A stretch of 64,000 nucleotides of DNA, taken from NCBI RefSeq assembly GCF_000745775.1, contig NZ_JQJY01000008.1, positions 62,001 through 126,000 of the forward strand, written 5' to 3'. Positions 8,667-17,648 of the stretch are shown one piece after another. The notes under the pieces were generated by a model. That model did no database searches, was not told the origin of the DNA, and saw only the letters and a program-made list of their open reading frames with translations. The stretch is from Flavobacterium sp. ASV13. Its GTDB lineage: Bacteria; Bacteroidota; Bacteroidia; Flavobacteriales; Flavobacteriaceae. The position numbers and the translations under genes are program-made. Within the stretch, counting starts at the first letter, position 1. Each line of letters opens with the position of its first letter.

Positions 8667-10070
8667 TTATTTCACAATTTCAGGTACAGGCATTTTCCAA
8701 ACGTTGTTTATAACATCAGGCTCAGGGCCGTAAATTCTTGTAACAAACATGAATTTTTCATTTTTCGGAGTAGGAAGCCAGTTGCTTTCTTTATCTTTTC
8801 CAGGCGATGTACTTTGAAGATAAATAATCAGATCTCCATTAGATTCATATTTCAAACCTTTAGTTTTATTTCCAATCGAATATCTTTTAATCGGATTTGG
8901 AACCAGAAAACGTTTCGGAAGATTATACATGGTTATACTCCAGAAGTATTTTGCTTTGGGAAGTTCATTTTTGCTAAATTTTAGAATATAATTATTGTTT
9001 CCAGTAAGTGGCTGATTGTTTTTATCATTACTTCCTCCGGTATAAACTGCCTCTTCTTTTGTATTTCCATAAATTCCGGCTGCTGCAGCGACTGCACGAT
9101 TTAAGTAGTTGTTTTTTAGTTCTGCTCTTGTGCCAAAAAGGTTTCCAAATTCTTTAAGATTATTTAAAGTAGTTTCTAGTTCCTGTTTACCTTCTGCAAT
9201 TCCTTTTTCTATTGCTTTAATAGTTTCCGGCGAATATTTAGAACTATCAAAAGAAGTTCCCGGTACAATTCCGATTTTCGTAAAACGAGCCCTAAGTTCT
9301 TTTTCGCTACTGTCTTCGCTTGCGTATTGTAATAATGAATTTAATACATTGATAAATTCCAAAGAACCATAATCGCTTTCTTTCCATGAAGGAAGTGGAA
9401 GATTGTATTTTTTAAGCTGAGGAGCAGGCTGTTTCGTGTATTCGTGTAATGGAATTAGTTGGTATTGACCTTGAATTCTTTTCAGATTAGAAACATCGGA
9501 CGGATCATGAAGCTGAGTTCTGCCGACTATAAATATTAAATTGGTTTCTGAATGTAATACTTTGTCAATTCCTTTTGGCGTTTCGCCCTTCCAATCCGGT
9601 CCTGCAATTAGATATTTTCCCGGATTATTTCCAGTTACACGGGTTCCGATATATTCGTAATTGAATGTATACAAATCTACGAGCTGCATTACGTAATATC
9701 GATCTTTTTCAATTTTTGGAACCTCGAGAACTACAGGCTCATTAGAAACATCAAGGGCAGCCATAGAATATGGAGTGTCATTATTTATTGTTATTACTAA
9801 AGTATCTGCAGGAGTAGCACTCGTTGCAAAGCTTTTAAATTTATTAAAACCAACATATGCTCTGTCTTCTTTGTTTAATGCGCTGGCGTAAATGGCTTTG
9901 TAATTATAAAATATTGGATATCCGTAGATCCACGCCTCTTTTGCTATGGCGGTTATAGAATCAGAAGATGCTGATGAGTCAGCAATGTTTTGATTGTCTT
10001 TTGGTTGATCTTTTTTGCAAGCTGTAACTGCTAAAAGCATGACGATTAAAAAAGCGGTTAGATTTTTCAT
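8667..10070 (-). CDS. DUF1254/DUF1214 domain lipoprotein, paralogue
   Basis: A 467-residue lipoprotein (LLAVTACKKDQ, Cys about 18) related in architecture to the convergent gene at 7057-8541. DUF1254-like segments include IYGYPIFYNYKA and ITINNDTPYSMAALDVSNEP. The DUF1214-like C-terminal part has ILKFSKNELPKAKYFWSITM and TRIYGPEPDVINNVWKMP. The two proteins are clearly diverged, not recent copies. The gene starts at the first Met before the signal peptide. Biochemical role unknown. Confidence 0.8.
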   Translation of the reverse strand: MKNLTAFLIVMLLAVTACKKDQPKDNQNIADSSASSDSITAIAKEAWIYGYPIFYNYKAIYASALNKEDRAYVGFNKFKSFATSATPADTLVITINNDTPYSMAALDVSNEPVVLEVPKIEKDRYYVMQLVDLYTFNYEYIGTRVTGNNPGKYLIAGPDWKGETPKGIDKVLHSETNLIFIVGRTQLHDPSDVSNLKRIQGQYQLIPLHEYTKQPAPQLKKYNLPLPSWKESDYGSLEFINVLNSLLQYASEDSSEKELRARFTKIGIVPGTSFDSSKYSPETIKAIEKGIAEGKQELETTLNNLKEFGNLFGTRAELKNNYLNRAVAAAAGIYGNTKEEAVYTGGSNDKNNQPLTGNNNYILKFSKNELPKAKYFWSITMYNLPKRFLVPNPIKRYSIGNKTKGLKYESNGDLIIYLQSTSPGKDKESNWLPTPKNEKFMFVTRIYGPEPDVINNVWKMPVPEIVK

Positions 10071-10521
10071 AATTCAGAAGTTTGTTTCACATGAGATTCT
10101 TTTTCCAGTTTTAAAATTATAGGATAAAAGAAAATTTTACTTTTTTAAACCTTAAAAAATGGTTGCAGATTATAAATTGAAACAAGTTTATCTATTTGGA
10201 TTATAACAGATTTGTAAAACTAAGGTGCAATTAAATTGTAATAATACTTCTTAATGTTATTTCAGATTCAACAGTGTAGAAGCATATAGAAAGCGCTATA
10301 AAAGTGAAAATATCCATTTAACTGATTGTTTGAAGGATGATTTGATTGGAATTATATTGTTTTAGATATTAAAAAAGTAAGAAAAAAGCTTTTGGATTAG
10401 GGGATATGTTTGTTTTTATACACTTATGTATTAGTATGAAAAATAATACATCCAGCTATTGAAATATTTCTAAACAAGTCTATTTGAATTTTAGAACAAA
10501 GAACTAAACATTTTAATAATC
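10071..10521. other. Intergenic region between divergent genes
   Basis: About 450 bases separating a DUF1254 gene (minus) from a TlpA-like gene (plus). It should hold both promoters, but I found no box matching TAnnTTTG with a good TTG, no ORF of note and no strong hairpin. Confidence 0.4.
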
Positions 10522-12057
10522 ATGAAACACAGTAAACACCAGATTTCGTTATTGGCAAGGCAATTTTTTGCCATACTTTTTTCTCTTACCATTTCTTTTT
10601 CAGCTTTTGCACAGAAGGCTACAATTAAAGGGATATTTGAAAGGGTGCCGGATGGAGCCTATATATCTTTACCAAACAAATATTTTGATAGCAAAGAGGA
10701 GACTCACTTTCAAATTCCTATAGAGTCAACAGGAAATTTTAGTGTTGAAATTAACATTTCACATCCTCAAATAGCAAATCTGGTCTATTACATTGAGAGT
10801 ATAAGAACTATCATATCATGTGATTTATTTGTTTCACCTGGAGATGATTTTCGCATTACAATTGATTCATCACTAAAAGCGGAAAATGTAAAAGTTAAGG
10901 GAACACATCAAGAGAATAATCAGTTACTAAATTCTTTGTCACGTTTTGACGAGGAAAAATTTACTGGAGATACTCTTCCAGATAGGGCTTATAAAGAGAT
11001 CAAAGATATTTCATTACATAATAAAAATGTTCTGGATAAATATATCAAAACCTACAAGCCTTCAAAGGAATTTATAAAAACATGGCAATTTAATCTAGAA
11101 TATTTCGCGCCTCAAGCTTTCTACTCCTTTGAACAAAACAACAAATTTAGTAATCAAAAGGCTTATGTTCGTAATTTGAATAAATGGAAACAATGTAGGG
11201 AGGAATTATTTTCGAAAATTAAAATAAACAACGACGAAGCAATGAATGCTCCATTTTATCTACATTTTGTTTATGATATTTTGGGACGTAAGAAGGAAGA
11301 ACTATGGCATGAGGCTTCTGGGGCTAATCAGGCTATCTTTTTTAAGGAATGGTATAATGCTTCTGTTGAAGAAGGTGGTAAGCTCTTTTTTGATGATATG
11401 ACAAATATATTGACCGAGAAAATTATTCAAAAATATTATACAGGAAGATCAGCCGAATATGCTTATGCTGTCTTTTTTACAGAATCTCTTGAAGCTGAAA
11501 ATAATAAAAATTTGCCACAAATTTTCGAAAATTTCAAGAATCAGTTTCCTAATAGCAACTATATAAATCAATTTGAACCTGCGATTAATAAAATCATTGA
11601 AAACAATAAAAAAGCTTTGAATGATAAAATGATTTTTGTAGACAAAGGGGATCAGTTGAAAAATTTTGATGAACTTATCAGCCAGTTTAAAGGAAAAACT
11701 GTTTTGATTGATATGTGGGGAACCTGGTGTGCACCTTGTCGACAAGAAATCAATAAAAATAGTCAGGCTTTGCATGATTATTTTAAAGATAAGGACGTTC
11801 AATTCTTATATGTAGCGAATCACGATAGCCATAATCCTGAAAACTGGAAAAAGCTTATCTCGTATGAAAGTTTAGAAGGATTCCACATTCTTGCTAATGA
11901 AGCACTGACACAAGATATTATGACTAAAACCAAAGGGCAGGGGTATCCAACCTATATTGTGTTAAGTAAAGATGGTAGTTACGAGCTTTCGAAAGCAGGA
12001 TATCCTATGGAAAGGGAAGTGTTGATAAAGCAACTGGAATCGGCAATTGCCAAGTAA
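10522..12057 (+). CDS. TlpA/ResA-like thiol-disulfide oxidoreductase with large N-terminal domain
   Basis: A 511-residue secreted protein. The signal peptide (about 1-30, ending FSAFAQ) is followed by a long N-terminal region (31-370) without motifs I recognise, with a beta-rich start and a helical remainder. The C-terminal thioredoxin-fold domain (about 371-511) carries the redox motif WCAPC in DMWGTWCAPCRQEINKN and a cis-Pro region GQGYPTYIV. Proteins of this type reduce or rearrange thiols in the periplasm. It stands alone between a long leader and a strong terminator. Confidence 0.85.
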   Translation: MKHSKHQISLLARQFFAILFSLTISFSAFAQKATIKGIFERVPDGAYISLPNKYFDSKEETHFQIPIESTGNFSVEINISHPQIANLVYYIESIRTIISCDLFVSPGDDFRITIDSSLKAENVKVKGTHQENNQLLNSLSRFDEEKFTGDTLPDRAYKEIKDISLHNKNVLDKYIKTYKPSKEFIKTWQFNLEYFAPQAFYSFEQNNKFSNQKAYVRNLNKWKQCREELFSKIKINNDEAMNAPFYLHFVYDILGRKKEELWHEASGANQAIFFKEWYNASVEEGGKLFFDDMTNILTEKIIQKYYTGRSAEYAYAVFFTESLEAENNKNLPQIFENFKNQFPNSNYINQFEPAINKIIENNKKALNDKMIFVDKGDQLKNFDELISQFKGKTVLIDMWGTWCAPCRQEINKNSQALHDYFKDKDVQFLYVANHDSHNPENWKKLISYESLEGFHILANEALTQDIMTKTKGQGYPTYIVLSKDGSYELSKAGYPMEREVLIKQLESAIAK

Positions 12058-12084
12058 AAAAAAATAAAAAGGTGTATAAAACAA

Positions 12085-12116
12085 AAAACCTGCAAATCCT
12101 AAGATTTGCAGGTTTT
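12085..12116 (+). terminator. Rho-independent terminator after TlpA-like gene
   Basis: A stem of 14 pairs (AAAACCTGCAAATC / GATTTGCAGGTTTT) with loop CTAA. Almost the same hairpin recurs at 21203-21234 after the phosphatase gene. A tRNA-Tyr 3'-end relic begins four bases later. Confidence 0.8.
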
Positions 12117-12119
12117 ACT

Positions 12120-12145
12120 TTTTTGTGGGGAGAGCAGGATTGAAT
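12120..12145 (-). pseudogene. Relic of a tRNA-Tyr 3' end
   Basis: Bases 12120-12141 are identical to 21312-21333, which comprises the T-tract after the real tRNA-Tyr, the acceptor 3' strand (CTCTCCCC on the minus strand) and half of the T-arm. The match then decays: a C of the TTCGAA loop is lost and the other T-stem strand no longer pairs. A weaker echo of the 5' part (CCGCTTG followed by TATCT) is present near 12271-12287. The fragment cannot fold as a tRNA. It may be an old attachment site or a decayed second tRNA-Tyr. Confidence 0.6.
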
Positions 12146-12594
12146 CTTAAGCTTGAAATCTGCATATTACCTGCATTTATTCTTTTTTAAATCTGTATTG
12201 CCACAATATTGCATGAAAATCAAATTTCTAAAAAACGTCTTAACTTTTTGTGGCAAAAAAGGCATCCACTCCGCTTGTTAAATATCTTTTAAAATCGCCT
12301 TAGCCATTTACTGCAAAATTAGAGGAATCTGAAATTTCAAAAGTGCAAGTAGACTTACTTACAGCTAACCTTTGACTTCAAATGTTAATAATATGTTTCA
12401 TTTTACTATGGTTTTATTAATGTAAACGTAACCTAATCGACCTACCCCAAGTTTTAATTTTGGAGACATATAAGAAGAACCCAATACTTTGTATATGTCA
12501 TTTTTTAAAGAACACGAACATTATCAGAACCCAATCAGAAAAAGTGTTTCTGCCAGCGCTTTTCTTTTGATTATTCATACCAAAATAATGTATC
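12146..12594. other. Long leader region before second ECF sigma gene
   Basis: About 450 bases without a supported gene. It contains the possible tRNA 5' echo (12271-12287), an inverted pair TTGCCACAA (12198-12206) / TTGTGGCAA (12248-12256), and the conserved promoter-like element at 12428-12470. A 35-codon ORF at 12497-12604 overlaps the sigma start codon, but I do not consider it supported. Confidence 0.45.
12428..12470 (+). promoter_or_regulatory. Candidate ECF promoter element, copy 1
   Basis: GTAAC, eight bases, CCTACC, then an AT-rich block ending AGACATA. All three blocks recur with identical spacing at 13197-13239 before the fecR-like gene (31 of 43 positions equal by hand count). It lies 124 bases upstream of the sigma ATG. 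Inference: recognised by the ECF sigma encoded downstream. Confidence 0.55.
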
Positions 12595-13152
12595 ATGTAT
12601 AAGAAGTTTACAGACGAAGAACTTGTCGAATTATTAAAATCGGGCAAGGATAAAGCTTTTGATGAACTTTATTTTAGATATCGCGATGTACTTGTTCGAT
12701 TTGTTTATTTGAGAATGAAATCAATCGCAATCTCAGAAGAAATTGTGCAGGAAGTTTTTACCTCTATTTGGGAACGACGCAAAACAATTGTAATCCAGAA
12801 AAGTTTTGCGGCTTACATCTATACTTCTGTTCGTTACATGACTTTAGATTATATAAAATCTCACGAAGTTACGGGTCAGTATATTCAGGAAGTTTTGGAT
12901 AAAAACGTGGTGGCTTATACAAGTCAAAACGCAACAGAAGATGCTATTTATTATGATGAATTGCGAAAAGCTGTTGATGAAGCGGCAATGTTGCTTCCTA
13001 AAAAATCAAAAGAAGTTTTTATTCTAAGCCGTGTAAAACATTATACCAATAAAGAAATTGCCGAAGAACTTAATGTTTCTATCGAAACGGTAAAATACCA
13101 TATTACGTATGCGCTAAAATTCATGCGTACCTATTTAGGCGAATTCAACTAA
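12595..13152 (+). CDS. ECF sigma factor (RpoE-like, Bacteroidota FecI group)
   Basis: A 185-residue sigma factor. Region 2 contains FDELYFRYRDVLVRFVYLRM and ISEEIVQEVFTSIWERR. Region 4 contains LLPKKSKEVFILSRVKHYTN and the helix-turn-helix EIAEELNVSIETVKYHITYA. It is the first gene of a sigma, FecR, SusC, SusD, phosphatase run on one strand. The paired promoter-like elements before this gene and the next suggest autoregulation. The 24-codon-shifted ORF upstream is not taken as a start extension. Confidence 0.9.
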   Translation: MYKKFTDEELVELLKSGKDKAFDELYFRYRDVLVRFVYLRMKSIAISEEIVQEVFTSIWERRKTIVIQKSFAAYIYTSVRYMTLDYIKSHEVTGQYIQEVLDKNVVAYTSQNATEDAIYYDELRKAVDEAAMLLPKKSKEVFILSRVKHYTNKEIAEELNVSIETVKYHITYALKFMRTYLGEFN

Positions 13153-13196
13153 AAGTAAAATTCAGATTAAGAATCCAATTTTTTCTTAACAGAAGC

Positions 13197-13239
13197 GTAA
13201 CCTTCTGCGCCTACCTCAAAATTCAATTTCCAAGACATA
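13197..13239 (+). promoter_or_regulatory. Candidate ECF promoter element, copy 2
   Basis: The same spaced blocks as at 12428-12470 (GTAAC, CCTACC, AGACATA), placed between the sigma and fecR-like genes and ending 25 bases before the fecR-like ATG. Its presence inside an otherwise short intergenic gap argues for function. Confidence 0.55.
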
Positions 13240-13264
13240 CTATTAAAGACATAAAGAAATTATA

Positions 13265-14194
13265 ATGCCTGAAAATTCAAATAGCGAAAACAACGAAATA
13301 AAAAACTTCTTAGACGGAAAGTATTCCCCGAAAGGGCAAGAAATGTGGAATAAATGGTACGACCGTACAGATGATTTTTTTGATAATATGGAAGTAATTC
13401 AGTCCGATCGTTCACAGTTAAAAAAAGAATTAAGACAAATCAAGAATACGGGTAAAGTTATTTCCTTTCAATATAAAAACTGGGCTGTTGCCGCATCTTT
13501 AATTTTCTTAATGGGATTATCGGTGTTTTTTTATCAAACATCAAATTCTGTTGAAAGCAAACAATTTGCAGTAAAATTAGGCGAACATGCTCAAATAAAA
13601 TTAAGCGATGGAACACAAATCTGGCTAAATGCAGGAAGTGTGCTAAAATATCCTACAGTATTTAAAGGAAGTACTAGAGAAGTGTACTTAAGCGGAGAAG
13701 CTTTTTTTGATGTAGCCAAAGATAAAAAGCATCCTTTTATAATTCATACCAATAAAATGGATACAAAAGTGCTCGGAACCAGTTTTAATGTTCAGGCTTA
13801 TCCAGACCAAAGAACGCAAGAAGTTTCGGTGATGACGGGAAGAGTAAACGTGAAATCGACTGTTACTGAGGAAAATGTATATGTAACACCAGGACAAAAA
13901 GTGGTTTTTAAATCACACGATAATAAACTTCAGGCTTTTAAGGATATTCCGGTAAACACGATTTCGTTGTGGCGAAAAAATATTATGGTTTTTGAAGAAA
14001 CACCGCTGACAGAAGTTGTTGCCACGATAAATCGCAATTATAATGTTGCCATTGAAATCAAAAACAAAAATTTAACCCCTTTAAAAATAAGTGGATATTT
14101 TAAAGAAATGCCTGCCGATCAGGTAATTGGACTGGTATGTAATATCATCAATGCCAATTATAAAATGGATTCAGGAATTTATAAAATAGAATAA
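13265..14194 (+). CDS. FecR-type anti-sigma factor
   Basis: A 309-residue membrane regulator with an N-terminal cytoplasmic part (1-72), a transmembrane segment (about 74-93, WAVAASLIFLMGLSVFFY), a periplasmic FecR domain (KLSDGTQIWLNAGS, VLGTSFNVQAYPD) and a DUF4974-like C-terminus (IMVFEETPLTEVVATIN onward). It should hold the ECF sigma until the STN domain of the downstream SusC senses substrate. It follows the sigma gene by 112 bases that contain a promoter-like element. Confidence 0.9.
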   Translation: MPENSNSENNEIKNFLDGKYSPKGQEMWNKWYDRTDDFFDNMEVIQSDRSQLKKELRQIKNTGKVISFQYKNWAVAASLIFLMGLSVFFYQTSNSVESKQFAVKLGEHAQIKLSDGTQIWLNAGSVLKYPTVFKGSTREVYLSGEAFFDVAKDKKHPFIIHTNKMDTKVLGTSFNVQAYPDQRTQEVSVMTGRVNVKSTVTEENVYVTPGQKVVFKSHDNKLQAFKDIPVNTISLWRKNIMVFEETPLTEVVATINRNYNVAIEIKNKNLTPLKISGYFKEMPADQVIGLVCNIINANYKMDSGIYKIE

Positions 14195-14254
14195 TTCAAA
14201 AATAAACTACGTAGAAACTCAATAAACAAAACAATTAAACTAAATCTAAAAATT

Positions 14255-17200
14255 ATGAATGAAAAACAAATGCGGTCTGCCGTAAAGTGCCAGAGCATAA
14301 TGACAATAGGGATGAAATTATTCCTGTTTATGGCTTTGTTTTTTGCGGCGGTGACAGTAAACGCCGAGAATGTTGACATTAATCAAAGAGTAACTTTGAA
14401 AGTTGAAAATGAAAGTATAAAAAATATATTTCAAAAAATTGAAAATCAGGTTGATGTGCATTTTATGTACGAAAGCAGCCAAGTCAATACCAATCAGAAA
14501 TTAAGTTTAAAACTCAATAATGTAACGCTAGAACAAGCGTTAGATAAAATCTGTGGCGCTGCGCTTCGATATGAAATTGTGAACAATAATATCGTAATTA
14601 AGAAAAATCTAAAAGTAGCAGATCAGAACAAACTTATTATTTCTGGAACTGTTTATGGCGGAGACGATAATATGCCTTTGCCAGGTGTTGGAATTAAAGA
14701 TAAAGGTTCTAACGCAACAGCTACAACAGATTTTGATGGAACATTCAAAATGGAAATCAATGCTTCAGAAGCGACGCTTGTTTTTTCTTATGTTGGATAT
14801 GTAAATCAAGAAGTAAAAGTGACTAGTTCGCAAAACATTACTGTAAAATTAGCAGCCGATGTAAAACAACTTCAAGAAGTAGTTGTGATGGGTTACGGAA
14901 GTGTGAAAAAAAATGAAGTTTTAGGAGCTGTAGGTTCGGTTTCGATGAAAGAAACAGCGAGCAGAACGTACAACAATGCTGCCGAATTATTACAAGGAAC
15001 TGTTGCTGGAGTTACGGTTATTAATGATGGTGGTGATCCAACTTCTTCGCCAACAATCAATATTCGTGGTATCGGATCTTTAAATGCTGAAACGCCTTTA
15101 ATTGTTTTAGACGGAATTATTTACAGCGGATCTTTAAATACTTTAAATCCAAATGATATTGCTTCGATCAACGTTTTGAAAGATGCGGCTTCTGCAGCAA
15201 TTTATGGTGCGAGAGCTTCTGGAGGTGTAATTTTAATTACATCTAAAAAAGGAATTTCGGATAAAATTAATGTAAATGTAAATTATCAAGGTGGTTTTCA
15301 AAATGTAGCAAAAAAACTAGAGGTTTTAAACGCTGCAGAATATGCTGATGCTATGAATCTAGCAAGAGATAATGCAGGTTTGCCAAGAATTCCAGCATTT
15401 GATCCTGCTTTTGAACCAACAGCAAGAACAACAAAAACAAACTGGATGGACGAAATTTTCCATACAGGAGAAATTCAGGATTTATCTCTTTCTGTAAACG
15501 GAAAAACAGAAAAAACAAATTTCTTTCTTTCTGGAAGTTATAGAAAAAATGAAGGTATTTTGCTGAATACTTACGGAGAACGTTATACAGTTAGAGCAAA
15601 TTCATCTTTTAAACTGGCTGATAATTTTACTATTGGAGAAAATTTATCATACTCTTTAACAAATGGTCAAACGGCTAATACTTCAAGTTCGTACACAGGA
15701 GCAATTCAAGCGGCAATTTTGTATCCGCCAAATGCAACGATTTACAGAGAAGATGGTTCTGGACAATTTGGTGGTGTTCCTGAGAAATATATTGGTTCTT
15801 ATGGAGACGTAATCAATCCGGTGGCGTATTTGAAAAGATTAGATAATAAAAATCCAATTTCTACCATTTTGATCAATCCGTATGCAGAGTGGGAAATTGT
15901 TCAAGGACTGAAAATTAAATCAAACTGGGGTTATACCAGAATTCAGGATAACGCAACAGATTTTACTGTAAAAGTTACAGAACCTGGAAAAATATTCGAT
16001 TTCAATAGATTGACATTGAAGAATATGACAATTACCGATTTATTGAGCGAACAGACTATTTCTTACGAAAAATCATTTGGAAAACATAATTTGAAAGCTT
16101 TAGCTGGATATACTTTCCAAGAAACTAAAAGAGATTTTTATACAATTGAAGGAACTGGTTTTGACAACGAAGATCCATCACAACGCTATTTATTGAATGC
16201 CAAATTAATTCAGCAAACAGGAGCAGGAAAATCAGATGAGATTATTTCTTCTTATGTGGGAAGAATTAACTACGATTTCAATCAAAAATATTTATTATCA
16301 GGAATCGTACGTCGCGATGGAACTTCAAAATTATTAGAAGAAAATCGTTGGAAAGTATATCCTTCTTTTTCTGCAGGTTGGTTAATTTCTGAAGAAAGTT
16401 TTATGAAAGGTTTGGAGCCAATTGTAAGCAGTCTAAAATTACGTGCAAGCTGGGGGGAAATTGGAAATTTAGGAAACCTTGGACCATATCAATTTAGTGT
16501 GCCTTTATCACAAACTCAGGCTTTAATTGGAGCTACACCATCAATCAATTACGGATATGCTGAAAGCGAATTATCAAACCCTAACTTAAAATGGGAAAGC
16601 TCTGAGCAGACCAATATTGGTTTAGATTTTACAATGTTGAATAACAGTTTAATCGGATCTGTTGATGCTTATGTTAAAAAGAACAAAGACATGTTGGTTC
16701 GTGATCAATTGCCAGGAGTTTCTGGAACTCCACAAGGAAGAATTGTAAACTCTGGAGATGTTGAAAATAAAGGTATTGAGGTTAGTTTAACGTACCAAAA
16801 AACACGTGGAGATTTTAAATTTGATGTTACAGGAAACGCTGGATTCTTAAGCAATAGAATTGTTTCTATTAAAGACGATTTAAGTTCTCTAGAACCGCTA
16901 GGTTTAAGTCGAGTTCGTAGTTTGCCTTTAGCAAATATTTATCAGGTTGGAAGTCCAGTTGGTGCTTTCTATGGATATGCAACTGACGGATTATTTCAGA
17001 GTAATGCTGAAGCAAAAGCGTATGTAAACTCAAATGGTGTTGCGTATCAGCCAAATGCAGTTGCTGGAGATATTAAATTTAAAGATGAAAATGGAGACGG
17101 CGTAATCAACAACAGTGATAGAGTAGTATTGGGAAGTCCGTTTCCAAAAACAACTTACAGCTTAAATGCTAATTTCAGATACAAAGGATTTGATATGAAT

Positions 17201-17629
17201 ATCTTCTTTACGGGAGCTGCAGGAAATAGTGTTTTCAATGCAGTGAAATATACAGGTTTAAATGCTTCTTTTCCAGGTTATAATTTACTTGCTGAATCTA
17301 AAGATGCATGGTCGCCAACAAATACGAATACAAACGTGCCAGTTCTTTCTTCAACAGACAATAACAATAACTTCGGACGTATTTCTGATTTGTATATTGA
17401 AGATGCTTCTTTCTTAAGATTGAAAAACGTTTCGATTGGTTATACAGTAAATGAAAGCTGGTTGAACGGAAAAGCGAAATTGAGATTCTTTATTTCGGGA
17501 CAAAACCTTTTTACAATCACAAAATATTCTGGAATGGATCCTGAAGTTGGTCTTAGAAGTTTTGGAATGGATTTAGGAAAATATCCGCTTTCTCGTATTT
17601 ACATGACAGGTGTTAACGCAACTTTTTAA
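14255..17629 (+). CDS. SusC-like TonB-dependent transporter with STN domain
   Basis: A 1124-residue outer-membrane transporter. After the signal peptide (ending VTVNAEN) come an STN domain (about 45-125), a CarboxypepD_reg-like domain (about 128-207, DFDGTFKMEIN), and the SusC-type plug with QEVVVMGYGSVKKNEVLGA, PTINIRGIGSLNAETPLIVL and the signature KDAASAAIYGARASGGVILI. The C-terminal barrel ends YMTGVNATF. STN indicates signalling to the upstream FecR. The substrate is not readable from sequence; the downstream phosphodiesterase/phosphatase suggests a phosphorylated compound. Confidence 0.93.
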   Translation: MNEKQMRSAVKCQSIMTIGMKLFLFMALFFAAVTVNAENVDINQRVTLKVENESIKNIFQKIENQVDVHFMYESSQVNTNQKLSLKLNNVTLEQALDKICGAALRYEIVNNNIVIKKNLKVADQNKLIISGTVYGGDDNMPLPGVGIKDKGSNATATTDFDGTFKMEINASEATLVFSYVGYVNQEVKVTSSQNITVKLAADVKQLQEVVVMGYGSVKKNEVLGAVGSVSMKETASRTYNNAAELLQGTVAGVTVINDGGDPTSSPTINIRGIGSLNAETPLIVLDGIIYSGSLNTLNPNDIASINVLKDAASAAIYGARASGGVILITSKKGISDKINVNVNYQGGFQNVAKKLEVLNAAEYADAMNLARDNAGLPRIPAFDPAFEPTARTTKTNWMDEIFHTGEIQDLSLSVNGKTEKTNFFLSGSYRKNEGILLNTYGERYTVRANSSFKLADNFTIGENLSYSLTNGQTANTSSSYTGAIQAAILYPPNATIYREDGSGQFGGVPEKYIGSYGDVINPVAYLKRLDNKNPISTILINPYAEWEIVQGLKIKSNWGYTRIQDNATDFTVKVTEPGKIFDFNRLTLKNMTITDLLSEQTISYEKSFGKHNLKALAGYTFQETKRDFYTIEGTGFDNEDPSQRYLLNAKLIQQTGAGKSDEIISSYVGRINYDFNQKYLLSGIVRRDGTSKLLEENRWKVYPSFSAGWLISEESFMKGLEPIVSSLKLRASWGEIGNLGNLGPYQFSVPLSQTQALIGATPSINYGYAESELSNPNLKWESSEQTNIGLDFTMLNNSLIGSVDAYVKKNKDMLVRDQLPGVSGTPQGRIVNSGDVENKGIEVSLTYQKTRGDFKFDVTGNAGFLSNRIVSIKDDLSSLEPLGLSRVRSLPLANIYQVGSPVGAFYGYATDGLFQSNAEAKAYVNSNGVAYQPNAVAGDIKFKDENGDGVINNSDRVVLGSPFPKTTYSLNANFRYKGFDMNIFFTGAAGNSVFNAVKYTGLNASFPGYNLLAESKDAWSPTNTNTNVPVLSSTDNNNNFGRISDLYIEDASFLRLKNVSIGYTVNESWLNGKAKLRFFISGQNLFTITKYSGMDPEVGLRSFGMDLGKYPLSRIYMTGVNATF

Positions 17630-17648
17630 AAAATAAAAAACAATTGAA

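Noticed and set aside
12497..12604. 35-codon ORF overlapping the ECF sigma start codon
   Set aside because: No composition bias, no recognisable domain, and its start lies after the promoter-like element only by chance; overlap alone does not support it.
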